The notes under the pieces were generated by a model that made no database searches, had not been told where the DNA came from, and worked only from the letters and a program-made list of their open reading frames with translations. Source: Gammaproteobacteria bacterium (lineage in GTDB: Bacteria > Pseudomonadota > Gammaproteobacteria > DSM-16500). From it: a stretch of 64,000 nucleotides of DNA. The DNA is taken from positions 205,944-269,943 of the forward strand of contig JACDDU010000005.1 of the NCBI GenBank assembly GCA_013816845.1, in the 5' to 3' direction. Positions 37,014 to 45,749 of the stretch are shown here, piece by piece (position 1 is the stretch's first letter; each line of letters begins with the position of its first letter). The position numbers and the translations under genes are program-made.

Positions 37014-38291
37014 ATGAAGACTGAATCTAATCAAGTTTATATTCTAGGAAGTGCCCGTGTTCCTTTTGCAAAAAGTCAAACGACATATAACTTTGTCACC
37101 CGTAAAGCATTGATGGTTGCTTCTCTCAATAGTCTTGTCGAAACCTATAAACTGCAAAATCAACTTCTCGGTGACATTGCCCTTGGTGCAGTAATGAATA
37201 GCTCATTAGATTTTAATTTAGCTCGAGAATGTTTGCTGGATACTGCGCTCGATCCTGAAACACCTGCTTATAATGTTCAGCGCGCTTGTGGTACGGGTCT
37301 TGAAACAACTTGGCAAATCGCACTCAAAGTTCATACGGGCGCAATCGATCTTGGTATTGCTGGTGGCGTGGATACGAATAGCGATCTTCCGATTGAAGTG
37401 TCACCCCAATTGCAACGCGTATTGCTGAATATGAATAAAGCGAAGACCTTCACTGCAAAAGTGAAAGCATTGCGTGGTATTACGTTGCAAAGTCTTAAAC
37501 CTACTATTGTAAACGTCAATGAACCTCGTACTCATCTCTCAATGGGTGAGCATTGTGAATTAATGGTCAAAGAATGGGGAATTTCACGCGTTGCGCAGGA
37601 TCAATTAGCATTAGCAAGTCATATGAATGCATCAAAGGCTTATAACGCAGGTTTTTTTGATGATTTGGTTTATCCGTTTCAGGGTTTGAAAAAAGATGGC
37701 ACATTGCGTGCAGATACAACGCTTGAAAAACTAGCGCAATTAAAACCAGTTTTTGATCTTGAAGCCGGAACGTTAACTGCGGGCAATAGTTCTCCCCTAA
37801 CAGATGGTTCAGCCTGTGTCTTAATAGGAAATGACCGAAGTGCAGAAAAGTATAGTCTAAAGCCACTCGCAAGATTAATTGACGTGCAAGTGGCCGCGGT
37901 TGATTTTGTACATGGCGCTGGACTTTTAATGGCGCCTACAAAAGCTGTGGCGCAATTATTGATACGTAATCAACTTTCGTTTCAAGATTTTGATTTTTTT
38001 GAAATCCATGAGGCATTTGCGGGACAAGTCCTTTGCAACTTAAAGGCTTGGGAAACAGTCACTTATTGCCGCGATGTACTCGGTTTACCCGCAGCGCTAG
38101 GCACGATTGATCGCACGAAATTAAATGTAGTAGGTAGTAGCCTCTCAGTGGGCCATCCTTTCGCTGCAACGGGCGCACGGATCACCGGAACACTTGCAAA
38201 ACTTTTAGCCCAGGGGGGTAAAAAGCGCGGTTTAATTTCGATTTGCACAGCTGGGGGCATGGGCATTGCTGCACTATTGGAATCATACTAA
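37014..38291 (+). CDS. Acetyl-CoA acetyltransferase / 3-ketoacyl-CoA thiolase
   Basis: 425 residues from the ATG at 37014, which has GAGGA upstream; an ATG at 36996 does not. The active-site Cys lies in VQRACGTGLET, the catalytic His in GHPFAATGAR and in EIHEAFAGQV, and the second Cys in ICTAGGMG. It looks like the FadI/trifunctional-beta thiolase group. No hydratase/dehydrogenase partner is adjacent, so beta-oxidation or acetoacetyl-CoA synthesis cannot be told apart. Seven T bases just ahead of the start belong to a hairpin-like leader. Confidence 0.92.
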   Translation: MKTESNQVYILGSARVPFAKSQTTYNFVTRKALMVASLNSLVETYKLQNQLLGDIALGAVMNSSLDFNLARECLLDTALDPETPAYNVQRACGTGLETTWQIALKVHTGAIDLGIAGGVDTNSDLPIEVSPQLQRVLLNMNKAKTFTAKVKALRGITLQSLKPTIVNVNEPRTHLSMGEHCELMVKEWGISRVAQDQLALASHMNASKAYNAGFFDDLVYPFQGLKKDGTLRADTTLEKLAQLKPVFDLEAGTLTAGNSSPLTDGSACVLIGNDRSAEKYSLKPLARLIDVQVAAVDFVHGAGLLMAPTKAVAQLLIRNQLSFQDFDFFEIHEAFAGQVLCNLKAWETVTYCRDVLGLPAALGTIDRTKLNVVGSSLSVGHPFAATGARITGTLAKLLAQGGKKRGLISICTAGGMGIAALLESY

Positions 38292-38321
38292 ACATTCGCA
38301 TTTTAATTGTCTAAATTATTT

Positions 38322-38606
38322 TTAGATAAAACAGGCAAAATTTGTATGATATTTTGTCGGGGTAAATTCCACAATGTCATACTCAGTAACGCCATTCACG
38401 TTAAAGGGATCTTCTTTTAAAATGCCTTCAAGTTGTTCACGATCTTTTAAATTAGAAATGATAATCGCACCATTTCTGGGTTTTTTTGGTCCTGAAGTCA
38501 CAAAAAAATTATAACGATAGCCTTCTTCTAAATAGGCACGATGCTCAGCTAAATGTTGATCAACAATTTCTAGTGGTTGTTTATAAGTAAGCGTTACGAT
38601 AAACAT
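38322..38606 (-). CDS. YciI-family protein
   Basis: 94 residues beginning MFIVTLTYKQP at 38606, the typical YciI start; the frame extends 20 codons further without family similarity, and AGGA precedes the chosen ATG. The conserved His in DQHLAEHRAYLEEG and the LKEDPFNVNGVTEYDIVEF segment are present. The fold is a ferredoxin-like dimer; relatives have weak dehydrochlorinase-like or unknown activity. It converges with the thiolase gene, 30 bases apart. Confidence 0.88.
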   Translation of the reverse strand: MFIVTLTYKQPLEIVDQHLAEHRAYLEEGYRYNFFVTSGPKKPRNGAIIISNLKDREQLEGILKEDPFNVNGVTEYDIVEFTPTKYHTNFACFI

Positions 38607-38907
38607 TAATTTGACATCCTGTTTTTGGACGAAAGGGTGAAACAGCATTATACCTTTGATTGGCATGAGGTCTATGGTTGCGTATGATTTTCATCAGTTT
38701 TATACAAGAACAATTTTTAACGTTAAAATCACAATTCATCTACTATTTTACATCTACATTTTTAATAAACTTAATTCTTATTGCCTCGTATGTCTTATCC
38801 TCCTAGCAGTAGACTTCGGTCTAGTTCGCGACAAAAAATCAGTTATAATGATGAACCTTAATTGCAAGCAATGATGTTATTTTTCTGATGGAATTTATTT
38901 AATCCTT

Positions 38908-40107
38908 ATGTCAAATATAATTCGATATCTATTCGCGCTCTCTTTAATCACAACATTATCACACGTAGCTTTTGCACTTCCATTTTCGCCGAGAGCGCCG
39001 TTAACAAACCAAACGACGTCAGTTTTAAGTCGCGATGTCCAAGTGGCAGTTAGCATGACACCATTTCCCAGTCCGATGCTTGCCAATAACAAGGCATATT
39101 TAGTCTATGAAGTGTATTTAACTAATTTTAGTTACACGCCAATTAAATTAATCGGCTTAGATTTACTGGATGCACAAAATCCAACGCAATCCATTATGCA
39201 TTTCGATGAGAATTTACTTTTAACGATGGTGCACCCTATCGGTACACCTGCGCAGAATAAAGATAAAGCTTTACTCTTATCAGGCCAACAAAAAATTGTT
39301 TTTTTATGGGTACCTTTTGAAAATGCAGCGAAGGTACCTCCATTAATTAAGCATCAATTTCATTTTCAAATGATGAATCCTGAATTGGAAAGAGTTTCTC
39401 TAACACCGCAAATCATGCAGGTCGAATCGACGCCCCCCATCATTGTGGGCGCGCCCTTACAAGGTGATAACTGGGTCGCATTTAATGGTCCGTCAAATTC
39501 TTCTAAGCATCGAGAAGCTTATCGTGTGGGTGACGGAAAAGTTTATTTTGCGCAACGTTATGCCATTGATTTTGTGCAGCTGGGGAAAGATGGACAGACG
39601 TTTACGGGAGATAAATTTAAAAACGAGAGTTATCATTGCTATGGTGCCAACATTTACGCGGTATCAGCGGGGCAGGTCGTTGCGATTCATAATGACATTC
39701 CAGAAAATACACCCGGCGATCAAAGAGCCATAAAAATTACTGCAGACACAGTAGGCGGGAATTATGTTGTTTTGGATATTGGGTTCCAACGTTATGCTTT
39801 TTATGCTCATATTCAGCCAGGTACAGTGACTGTTAAGCCAGGTGACCTTGTAAAGAAAGGACAAATTTTAGGTAAAGTCGGTAATACGGGTAATTCGTCC
39901 GAACCTCATCTCCACTTCCATATAGTCGATAAGCCAACTTTTATTTATGCAAATGGTGTCCCTTATGTTTTCGAAGAATTTTATCTTCATCCAAGTAAGG
40001 TTTTAGAGGGTGATGATATCCGCATTCAAATGTTGGGACATGCCATGATTAAAGTAAATAATCAACTGATGTTAGAAAATGATGTGGTGATGTTTGGTAG
40101 TAGCTAG
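38908..40107 (+). CDS. Exported M23 (LytM)-family protein
   Basis: 399 residues with a signal peptide ending near HVAFA. A beta-rich N-terminal region (25-190) precedes a lysostaphin-type domain with GANIYAVSAGQVVAIH, GNYVVLDIG, YAFYAHIQPGTV, KKGQILGKVGNTGNSSEPHLHFHIV. The HxH pair is intact. The first zinc-ligand motif HxxxD reads RYAID, so one His is replaced by Arg; activity on peptidoglycan crosslinks is therefore uncertain. Similar RYAIDF variants exist in other bacteria. It precedes the sulfatase operon by 75 bases. Confidence 0.86.
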   Translation: MSNIIRYLFALSLITTLSHVAFALPFSPRAPLTNQTTSVLSRDVQVAVSMTPFPSPMLANNKAYLVYEVYLTNFSYTPIKLIGLDLLDAQNPTQSIMHFDENLLLTMVHPIGTPAQNKDKALLLSGQQKIVFLWVPFENAAKVPPLIKHQFHFQMMNPELERVSLTPQIMQVESTPPIIVGAPLQGDNWVAFNGPSNSSKHREAYRVGDGKVYFAQRYAIDFVQLGKDGQTFTGDKFKNESYHCYGANIYAVSAGQVVAIHNDIPENTPGDQRAIKITADTVGGNYVVLDIGFQRYAFYAHIQPGTVTVKPGDLVKKGQILGKVGNTGNSSEPHLHFHIVDKPTFIYANGVPYVFEEFYLHPSKVLEGDDIRIQMLGHAMIKVNNQLMLENDVVMFGSS

Positions 40108-40181
40108 GGTTAGCTGCTATGAATCATAATCTAAAAAAGCTAAGCTTTAGTTTGCTTAAAATTTATAAATGATAACAAAGG

Positions 40182-41879
40182 ATGGAATCATTTGTGAGAC
40201 ATTCTCTTATTCTTTTAAAAACTAGCTTTTTACCTCTATTTTTTACGATTGCAGTTATCGATTGTTTGAGCTCGAGCCAAGTCATAGCTCAAGCACAATC
40301 TTCAGCAGTTACGACCCCGACACCAAACCCTGCAGCACCTGCCTCTGCTCCTGCTCCTGTCACAACGACAAGTCCTAATATCATGGTCATTATGGGTGAT
40401 GATGTAGGTTGGTTTAATATCGGTGCTTACAATCAAGGCATTATGTCCACTAAAACTCCTCATCTGGATCAACTCGCAGCAGAAGGAATGCGCTTTACCG
40501 ATTATTACGCTGAGCCGAGTTGTACGGCAGGACGGGCTAATTTTATTACCGGTGAATTACCCATACGCACAGGTTTGACTACGGTTGGGCAAGCGGGGGC
40601 GGATGTTGGTATGCCTGCCCAAGCGCCAACTATAGCAACCGCTCTAAAAGCGATGGGTTATGAAACAGGACAGTTTGGTAAAAATCATTTGGGGGACCTC
40701 AATAAATATTTGCCCTGTGTGCACGGATTTGATGAATTTTACGGTTATCTTTATCACTTAGATGCGATGGAAGATCCTTTTTGGCACTCCTATCCCCAAG
40801 CGCTTAAGGACAAAGTCGGCCCACGGAACATGATTCATTGTGTGGCGAATGGTGTAGATGATGTCACTGACCAACCACGATGGGGAAAAATTGGCAAACA
40901 AACGATTCGCGATGAGGGACCGCTCTCGCCTGAGCGGATGAAAACCGTTGATGATGAAATTTTAGATCGAACTTTCAAATTTATGGATAAAGCCAAAGCT
41001 GATGGTAAGCCTTTCTTTATTTGGCTCAATCCTACGCGTATGCATATTTTTACCCATCTTTCTGATAAATATAAAAATATGATGACATCCGAAAATGGTT
41101 GGTATGTCGAAGAAGCGGGCATGGCGCAATTGGATGACATTGTAGGATCTGTCATGCAGAAAATTAAAGATATGGGTATTGATGACAACACCATTGTCGT
41201 TTTCACCACTGATAATGGCGCTGAAATCATGAGTTGGCCCGATGGCGGCATGACCCCTTTCGCGGGTCAAAAGGGTATGTCATTAGAAGGCGGCATGCGT
41301 GTCCCCGCCATCGTTCGATGGCCCGGTAAAATACCAGCCGGTAAAATTGAAAATGGAATTATGTCCGGGCTTGATTGGTTCCCTACCTTTGTTTCCATTG
41401 CAGGAAACCCAAATATTGCGAATGAATTATTAAAAGGAAAAATGCTCAATAATATTAATTATAAAGTTCATTTAGACGGCTACGATCAAACCAACTTGAT
41501 TACAAGTAAAGGGCCTTCTAATCGACATGAAATTTTATATTTCACGGAAAGTAATTTAGGTGCCGTAAGAATTGACGATTATAAATATCAGTTTACCAGT
41601 CAGCCAGGGGGATGGCTTGGTGCTACAGTCAAATTAGACTGGCCGTTAATTACTAATCTAAAATTAGACCCTTTTGAACGTGTGAGTTCGCAAGGTATGG
41701 GATATGGTATGGACTTTTATGCCCATGAGTTTTGGCGATTTGTTTTTGTTCAACAAGAAGTTGCGAAACTCGGTGAAACGTTTGTGCAATATCCGCCAAT
41801 GCAAGTTGGGGCGAGCTTTAATCTTGAAGCAGTCAAACAACAAATCATTAAGGCTATTCAATCTAAACAAGGGCAATAA
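40182..41879 (+). CDS. Arylsulfatase (formylglycine-dependent, exported)
   Basis: 565 residues. A hydrophobic N-terminus and a Pro/Ala/Thr linker precede the sulfatase domain: NIMVIMGDDVGWFNIGAY (metal Asp pair), then SCTAGRANFITG holding the CxAxR-type motif whose Cys is converted to formylglycine, and VFTTDNGAEIMSW later. The ribosome site AAAGG is too near the ATG at 40182; a GTG at 40194 may be the true start. It hydrolyses sulfate esters in the periplasm or outside. The matching activating enzyme is encoded two genes downstream. Confidence 0.94.
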   Translation: MESFVRHSLILLKTSFLPLFFTIAVIDCLSSSQVIAQAQSSAVTTPTPNPAAPASAPAPVTTTSPNIMVIMGDDVGWFNIGAYNQGIMSTKTPHLDQLAAEGMRFTDYYAEPSCTAGRANFITGELPIRTGLTTVGQAGADVGMPAQAPTIATALKAMGYETGQFGKNHLGDLNKYLPCVHGFDEFYGYLYHLDAMEDPFWHSYPQALKDKVGPRNMIHCVANGVDDVTDQPRWGKIGKQTIRDEGPLSPERMKTVDDEILDRTFKFMDKAKADGKPFFIWLNPTRMHIFTHLSDKYKNMMTSENGWYVEEAGMAQLDDIVGSVMQKIKDMGIDDNTIVVFTTDNGAEIMSWPDGGMTPFAGQKGMSLEGGMRVPAIVRWPGKIPAGKIENGIMSGLDWFPTFVSIAGNPNIANELLKGKMLNNINYKVHLDGYDQTNLITSKGPSNRHEILYFTESNLGAVRIDDYKYQFTSQPGGWLGATVKLDWPLITNLKLDPFERVSSQGMGYGMDFYAHEFWRFVFVQQEVAKLGETFVQYPPMQVGASFNLEAVKQQIIKAIQSKQGQ

Positions 41880-41896
41880 AATATGAATGATAAACG

Positions 41897-41912
41897 GGGG
41901 ACGAAAGTCCCC
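41897..41912 (+). other. GNRA-capped hairpin between sulfatase and phosphatase genes
   Basis: GGGGAC-GAAA-GTCCCC forms a 6-bp GC-rich stem with a GAAA tetraloop, 18 bases after the sulfatase stop and 13 before the next ATG. Without a T-run it is unlikely to terminate; it may stabilise the upstream message or trim expression of the downstream genes. Confidence 0.5.
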
Positions 41913-41925
41913 TCAAGGTTTTAGC

Positions 41926-42921
41926 ATGAAAAGAAAAAGTCAGTTGCACTTATTAGTTTTGATTTTCATGATCAGTTTTGGCATGAGTGCCAAAGCTGAT
42001 CCCTTACCCTCATGGCAGGCTGGCGCGGTCAAGGATAGTATTCTGCAATTTGTTCATGAAGTAACAGACCAAGCAGGACCAAATTACGTGCCCCCTGCTC
42101 ATCGTATTGCTACTTTTGATAATGACGGGACGTTGTGGGTTGAGCAGCCCGCTTATACGCAAGTCATCTATATGTTTAACCGTGTTAAACAATTGAGTCC
42201 CCAGCATCCCGAATGGAAAGAACAACCGCCTTTTAATGTAATACTTTCAGGCGATCGAAAGGCACTTGCTAGTCTCACGATGCAAGAATATGAAGAAGCC
42301 ATCGCTGCAACGCACGCGGGGATGACGGTTGATGCTTTTATACAATCGGTACAAGATTGGTTAGCCACAGCTAAGAGTCCACGCTTTAATCGGCCTTATA
42401 CAGAATTAATTTATCAGCCGATGCGAGAAGTCATGCGCTATTTGCGTGCTAATCAGTTTAAAATTTATATTGTTTCAGGCGGAGGCCAAGAATTCGTTCG
42501 AGCTTTTGCCGAGCGGATTTATGATGTTCCAACCGATGCTGTGATTGGGACTGCGACTAAAACCAAATATACCTATCAAGGTAATCAACCGGTTTTAATT
42601 AAAATGCCTGCCATGTTATTCATTGATGATAAATTCGGTAAGCCTGAAGCCATCAATTTATTCATTGGTCGCAAACCTATTATCGCTTTTGGGAATTCAG
42701 ATGGAGATAGAGAAATGTTGGAGTGGACCCAATCGGGAACCGGCAAGCGTTTAATGTTACTTGTTCATCATGATGATGCTAAGCGTGAATATGCCTATGG
42801 ACCGCAATCGAAAGTGGGTACCTTTTCTGCAAGTTTAATGGAAGAAGCTAAAAAAAATAAATGGCAAATTATCAGTATGAAAAAAGATTGGAAATTCATT
42901 TTCCCCTTTGAAAGAAAATAA
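41926..42921 (+). CDS. Exported HAD-family phosphatase
   Basis: 331 residues from the ATG at 41926 (AAGG upstream); the frame is open to 41887 but that ATG precedes the hairpin. A signal peptide ends at SAKA. The HAD motif I is IATFDNDGTLWV, motif II IYIVSGGGQEF, and motif IV FIDDKFGKPEAI with FGNSDGDREML. Motif I DxDGT means phosphotransfer through the first Asp. Secreted HAD hydrolases of this type recur beside sulfatases, but the link between phosphate-ester and sulfate-ester hydrolysis is inference. Confidence 0.88.
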   Translation: MKRKSQLHLLVLIFMISFGMSAKADPLPSWQAGAVKDSILQFVHEVTDQAGPNYVPPAHRIATFDNDGTLWVEQPAYTQVIYMFNRVKQLSPQHPEWKEQPPFNVILSGDRKALASLTMQEYEEAIAATHAGMTVDAFIQSVQDWLATAKSPRFNRPYTELIYQPMREVMRYLRANQFKIYIVSGGGQEFVRAFAERIYDVPTDAVIGTATKTKYTYQGNQPVLIKMPAMLFIDDKFGKPEAINLFIGRKPIIAFGNSDGDREMLEWTQSGTGKRLMLLVHHDDAKREYAYGPQSKVGTFSASLMEEAKKNKWQIISMKKDWKFIFPFERK

Positions 42922-42927
42922 AATCTT

Positions 42928-43989
42928 ATGAAAACGTTTCGTCGAAACCTCATCGCCAGTTTTTTTATTTTAGTGGCACTGATGACTATCCTCTTTTATT
43001 TATACTCCCGAAACGATGATGCATCGCGCACGGCAATGGTTTGGATTCCGGGTGGTGAATTTATGATGGGCAACAATACTCGTTTCGCGCATGCTAATGA
43101 AAAGCCACAACACAAAGTCCGTATCAATGGGTTTTGGATGGATAAAACTGATGTTACGAATGCACAATTTTCTGAATTTGTTAAAGCAACCGGTTATCGA
43201 ACCACAGCTGAACGATTGCCTGATTGGGAAACAATACGCGTGCAAGTGCCAATGGGTACACCCAAACCTTCTGATGACAAAATGATAGCAGGCGCAATGG
43301 TTTTTACCGGCACGACACACGCGGTACCTCTTAATGATTGGTCACGGTGGTGGGCATTCGTCCCGGGCGCTGATTGGCAACACCCGCAAGGTACAAGCAG
43401 TTCTATCCGCGGCAAAGAAAATCACCCCGTTGTCCAAGTTTCTTATGAAGATGCGCAAGCTTATGCTAAGTGGAAAAAGAAAGAATTGCCAACGGAGGCG
43501 GAGTGGGAATTTGCAGCACGCGGAGGTCTAGATCAAAAGCATTATAGTTGGGGTGATGAATACCGACCGGAAGGAAAGCACATGGCTAACACTTTTCCGG
43601 GCGATCAATTTCCCATTGTAAAACCTGAATACAAAGCAAAAATAGGGACCACGGAGGTGGGACATTACCCGCCCAATGGATACGGTCTGTACGACATGGC
43701 AGGAAACGTTTGGCAATGGGTAGCCGACTGGTATCGGGCCGATGCCTTTAGCCATCAAGCACAACTTGGAATTGCTATTAATCCGCAGGGTCCGCAGGAA
43801 AGTTTTGATCCTTACGAAACAATTGGCCCATACAATGCACCCAAACGTGTGATACGTGGGGGTTCATTTTTATGTGATGAAAGTTTTTGTAGTAGTTACC
43901 GTCCAAGTGCAAGAAGAGGAGTTGATCCTTACAATCCGATGGAACATATCGGATTTCGTTTAATAATAAGAAAAGAAAACATTAGTTAG
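42928..43989 (+). CDS. Formylglycine-generating enzyme (membrane-anchored)
   Basis: 353 residues. One N-terminal membrane segment (about residues 8-27) is followed by the FGE-sulfatase fold: MVWIPGGEFMMGNN, MDKTDVTNAQFSEFV, ELPTEAEWEFAARGG, GNVWQWVADWY. The active-site pair lies in RGGSFLCDESFCSSYRPSARRG; the two Cys spaced by four residues match catalytic copper-binding FGEs. It oxidises the sulfatase Cys to formylglycine. An N-terminal anchor implies action at or outside the inner membrane. It starts six bases after the phosphatase gene and is the last gene of the operon. Confidence 0.94.
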   Translation: MKTFRRNLIASFFILVALMTILFYLYSRNDDASRTAMVWIPGGEFMMGNNTRFAHANEKPQHKVRINGFWMDKTDVTNAQFSEFVKATGYRTTAERLPDWETIRVQVPMGTPKPSDDKMIAGAMVFTGTTHAVPLNDWSRWWAFVPGADWQHPQGTSSSIRGKENHPVVQVSYEDAQAYAKWKKKELPTEAEWEFAARGGLDQKHYSWGDEYRPEGKHMANTFPGDQFPIVKPEYKAKIGTTEVGHYPPNGYGLYDMAGNVWQWVADWYRADAFSHQAQLGIAINPQGPQESFDPYETIGPYNAPKRVIRGGSFLCDESFCSSYRPSARRGVDPYNPMEHIGFRLIIRKENIS

Positions 43990-44067
43990 CCGCCATGTTC
44001 TTATTTAACATTTAAAAATTGCATTCTCTTTGCAATCCATTCTCCGAACCTCTATCTCTCTTATTTC

Positions 44068-44616
44068 TCAACCACGATGGCGAAGTTTGAGTAATGCTGC
44101 TGATAACGTTGAAGAAGAAAGAATGAGTACCAGGCTTAGGACTAACTTAAGCACGAGAGCAACAAGAAGGGGGAAAGGTGGAAATTGAGGCTGGAACAAT
44201 CGCGGTGTGATGATGTAGGCCCGCACGTAAGCATAAATCCAAGCGAGGAATTCAGGGGCTGTTACGATGAAGATCAATATGCCCATGGCAGAAAATACCA
44301 TAGCCTGAAGGTTTAGCATATCTAGTGGTGTATCGGGGCGCGAAGTCATCTTAGCGGTACGCTTCGTGATAATTTCGGCAAATTCATTGGCCAGAAGCCA
44401 CAGCAGTATAGGAATGAGTAAGGTTAATAAAGGAAGAAGAATTGCCAGGAATTTTATTGTGAAAGGATAAGTTACACCAGCAGCGGGACCTTGACTGTAT
44501 AGGGTGGACAAAGTTATGACCCAACTTGGCAAACTACCCAGCATTTCAAGGCCGAGATAAATAGCCAGAAGTTTAATGCCAATGAGGGCTAAGTCGTATT
44601 TAGTTAATTCAGCCAT
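44068..44616 (-). CDS. Four-helix inner-membrane protein of unknown function
   Basis: 182 residues. Hydrophobic helices lie at about 8-35, 50-73, 105-128 and 145-172. There is a charged loop between helices two and three (EFAEIITKRTAKMTSRPD) and a basic C-terminus. GAGGG lies a long spacing upstream of the ATG. No family recognised, and no partner genes point to a role. Confidence 0.6.
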   Translation of the reverse strand: MAELTKYDLALIGIKLLAIYLGLEMLGSLPSWVITLSTLYSQGPAAGVTYPFTIKFLAILLPLLTLLIPILLWLLANEFAEIITKRTAKMTSRPDTPLDMLNLQAMVFSAMGILIFIVTAPEFLAWIYAYVRAYIITPRLFQPQFPPFPLLVALVLKLVLSLVLILSSSTLSAALLKLRHRG

Positions 44617-44791
44617 AAAAATTTTTCCCTCTTTTCTTCACAATTAAGCTAGCCAAGTTTCGAGTTAGATCATAACAACATAGTATAGACTTCGCTACGT
44701 TGAACGCTAGAAGTGCTCACTGTCTGTTGGGAGTGAAGGGATTTTCAGCAAATCATGTGATTCTTGTATGATAGGGAAAGAATAATTAAAA

Positions 44792-44827
44792 GCGCCTTGT
44801 AGTTCGTACGGACAATCCTAGAGGCGC
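44792..44827. other. GC-rich stem-loop upstream of the lipopeptide gene
   Basis: GCGCCT at 44792-44797 pairs with AGGCGC at 44822-44827, and TTGT (44797-44800) can pair with ACAA (44812-44815) inside. It lies about 85 bases before the 30-codon gene and may be a leader structure or terminator. Confidence 0.35.
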
Positions 44828-44910
44828 CTCTGATTGTTATTCCTATTTCCCTGAGATAATATTGCCCATTGAAGCTAATTTATTCAATTAACAGGAAAGG
44901 AATCGTCATT

Positions 44911-45003
44911 ATGCTACAACAGTTTTCTCATTACCGTCTCTTCGTACTCTTTGTTTTATGCTCCCTGCTTTTTGGCTGTATCAGTGGCGGATTTACTGTT
45001 TAA
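44911..45003 (+). CDS. 30-residue putative lipoprotein
   Basis: ATG at 44911 with AGGAAAGGA upstream, 30 codons, TAA. The peptide has a short polar start, a hydrophobic core LFVLFVLCSLLFGC and a seven-residue tail. LFGC is a usable lipobox, so the mature product would be a lipid-modified octapeptide, in the style of entericidin-like lipopeptides. The barrel gene follows 18 bases later with its own AAGGAAGG site, so they form one operon. Too short for homology; the strong ribosome site and lipobox are the evidence. Confidence 0.55.
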   Translation: MLQQFSHYRLFVLFVLCSLLFGCISGGFTV

Positions 45004-45021
45004 TTACAAGGAAGGTATCTC

Positions 45022-45675
45022 ATGAATTTATTAAGAACGTCACTTAAAATTGCGAGCATTGCAACGTTAAGCCTTGCTTTCAGCAGCGTTGCGCAAGCAA
45101 ACAATATCTTTGCCCAAGTCAATGCTTTTTCAAGTTGCTTTGATAAAATAGGTCAAGCGCTCGGATGCTATACCCTTGATTGTGGTCATTGGTATGTAGG
45201 CGGTAACATTGGCGTGGCCCATTTACATGATCGTGCTAACCCTTTTTCTGATGATTCTGTCGATGAAAATGGTCCAGGCGGAAGTGTAGTAGGTGGTTAT
45301 CAAATCAATAGCATCATTGGCGCAGAAATTGGCTATACGGGTTATACCAATTCTCGAGAATATGCAGGCTCAACCCTCATTGCTAAAACTGAGCATTATG
45401 CAGTTCATTTAGCAGCTACAGCGCGCTATCCACTATTTGACGGATGGAGTGCATTAGGAAAATTAGGTGTTGCTTACAGCTATGCACAAAAGATGGCTAT
45501 TGCAACAGGCTCTGCTGCAAGTTCAAGTACAGGCAATCTCTATTGGGGATTAGGGTTAGATTATAGTGTTACGCCAACGATAGATTTCATTGCGCAATTT
45601 GCAGAAGCCAGAGGCAATCGCAGCACGGGTAGCTCTGATTTATGGTCACTCGGTGTTGTTTGGGCGCTGGTTTAA
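45022..45675 (+). CDS. Small outer-membrane beta-barrel (OmpA-like barrel domain)
   Basis: 217 residues. The signal peptide ends at VAQA. Amphipathic strands begin at HWYVGGNIGVAHLHD, continue with GGYQINSIIGAEIGYTGYTNS and ALGKLGVAYSYAQK, and end in DLWSLGVVWALV. Three Cys in the first 30 mature residues are a local oddity shared with the barrel at 4593, whose linker is also Cys-bearing. It should form an eight-stranded barrel in the outer membrane. No C-terminal OmpA peptidoglycan domain. Second gene after the lipopeptide. Confidence 0.84.
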   Translation: MNLLRTSLKIASIATLSLAFSSVAQANNIFAQVNAFSSCFDKIGQALGCYTLDCGHWYVGGNIGVAHLHDRANPFSDDSVDENGPGGSVVGGYQINSIIGAEIGYTGYTNSREYAGSTLIAKTEHYAVHLAATARYPLFDGWSALGKLGVAYSYAQKMAIATGSAASSSTGNLYWGLGLDYSVTPTIDFIAQFAEARGNRSTGSSDLWSLGVVWALV

Positions 45676-45749
45676 AAGAAAGATAGATAAGGTTGAAGTC
45701 AGTTATGATTTAATGCTGACTTCAATTGAATGCATCAAAGGAGAATAGC

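Noticed and set aside
38656-38874. 72-codon plus-strand frame between YciI and M23 genes
   Set aside because: Low-complexity hydrophobic translation, no ribosome site; probably non-coding promoter region.
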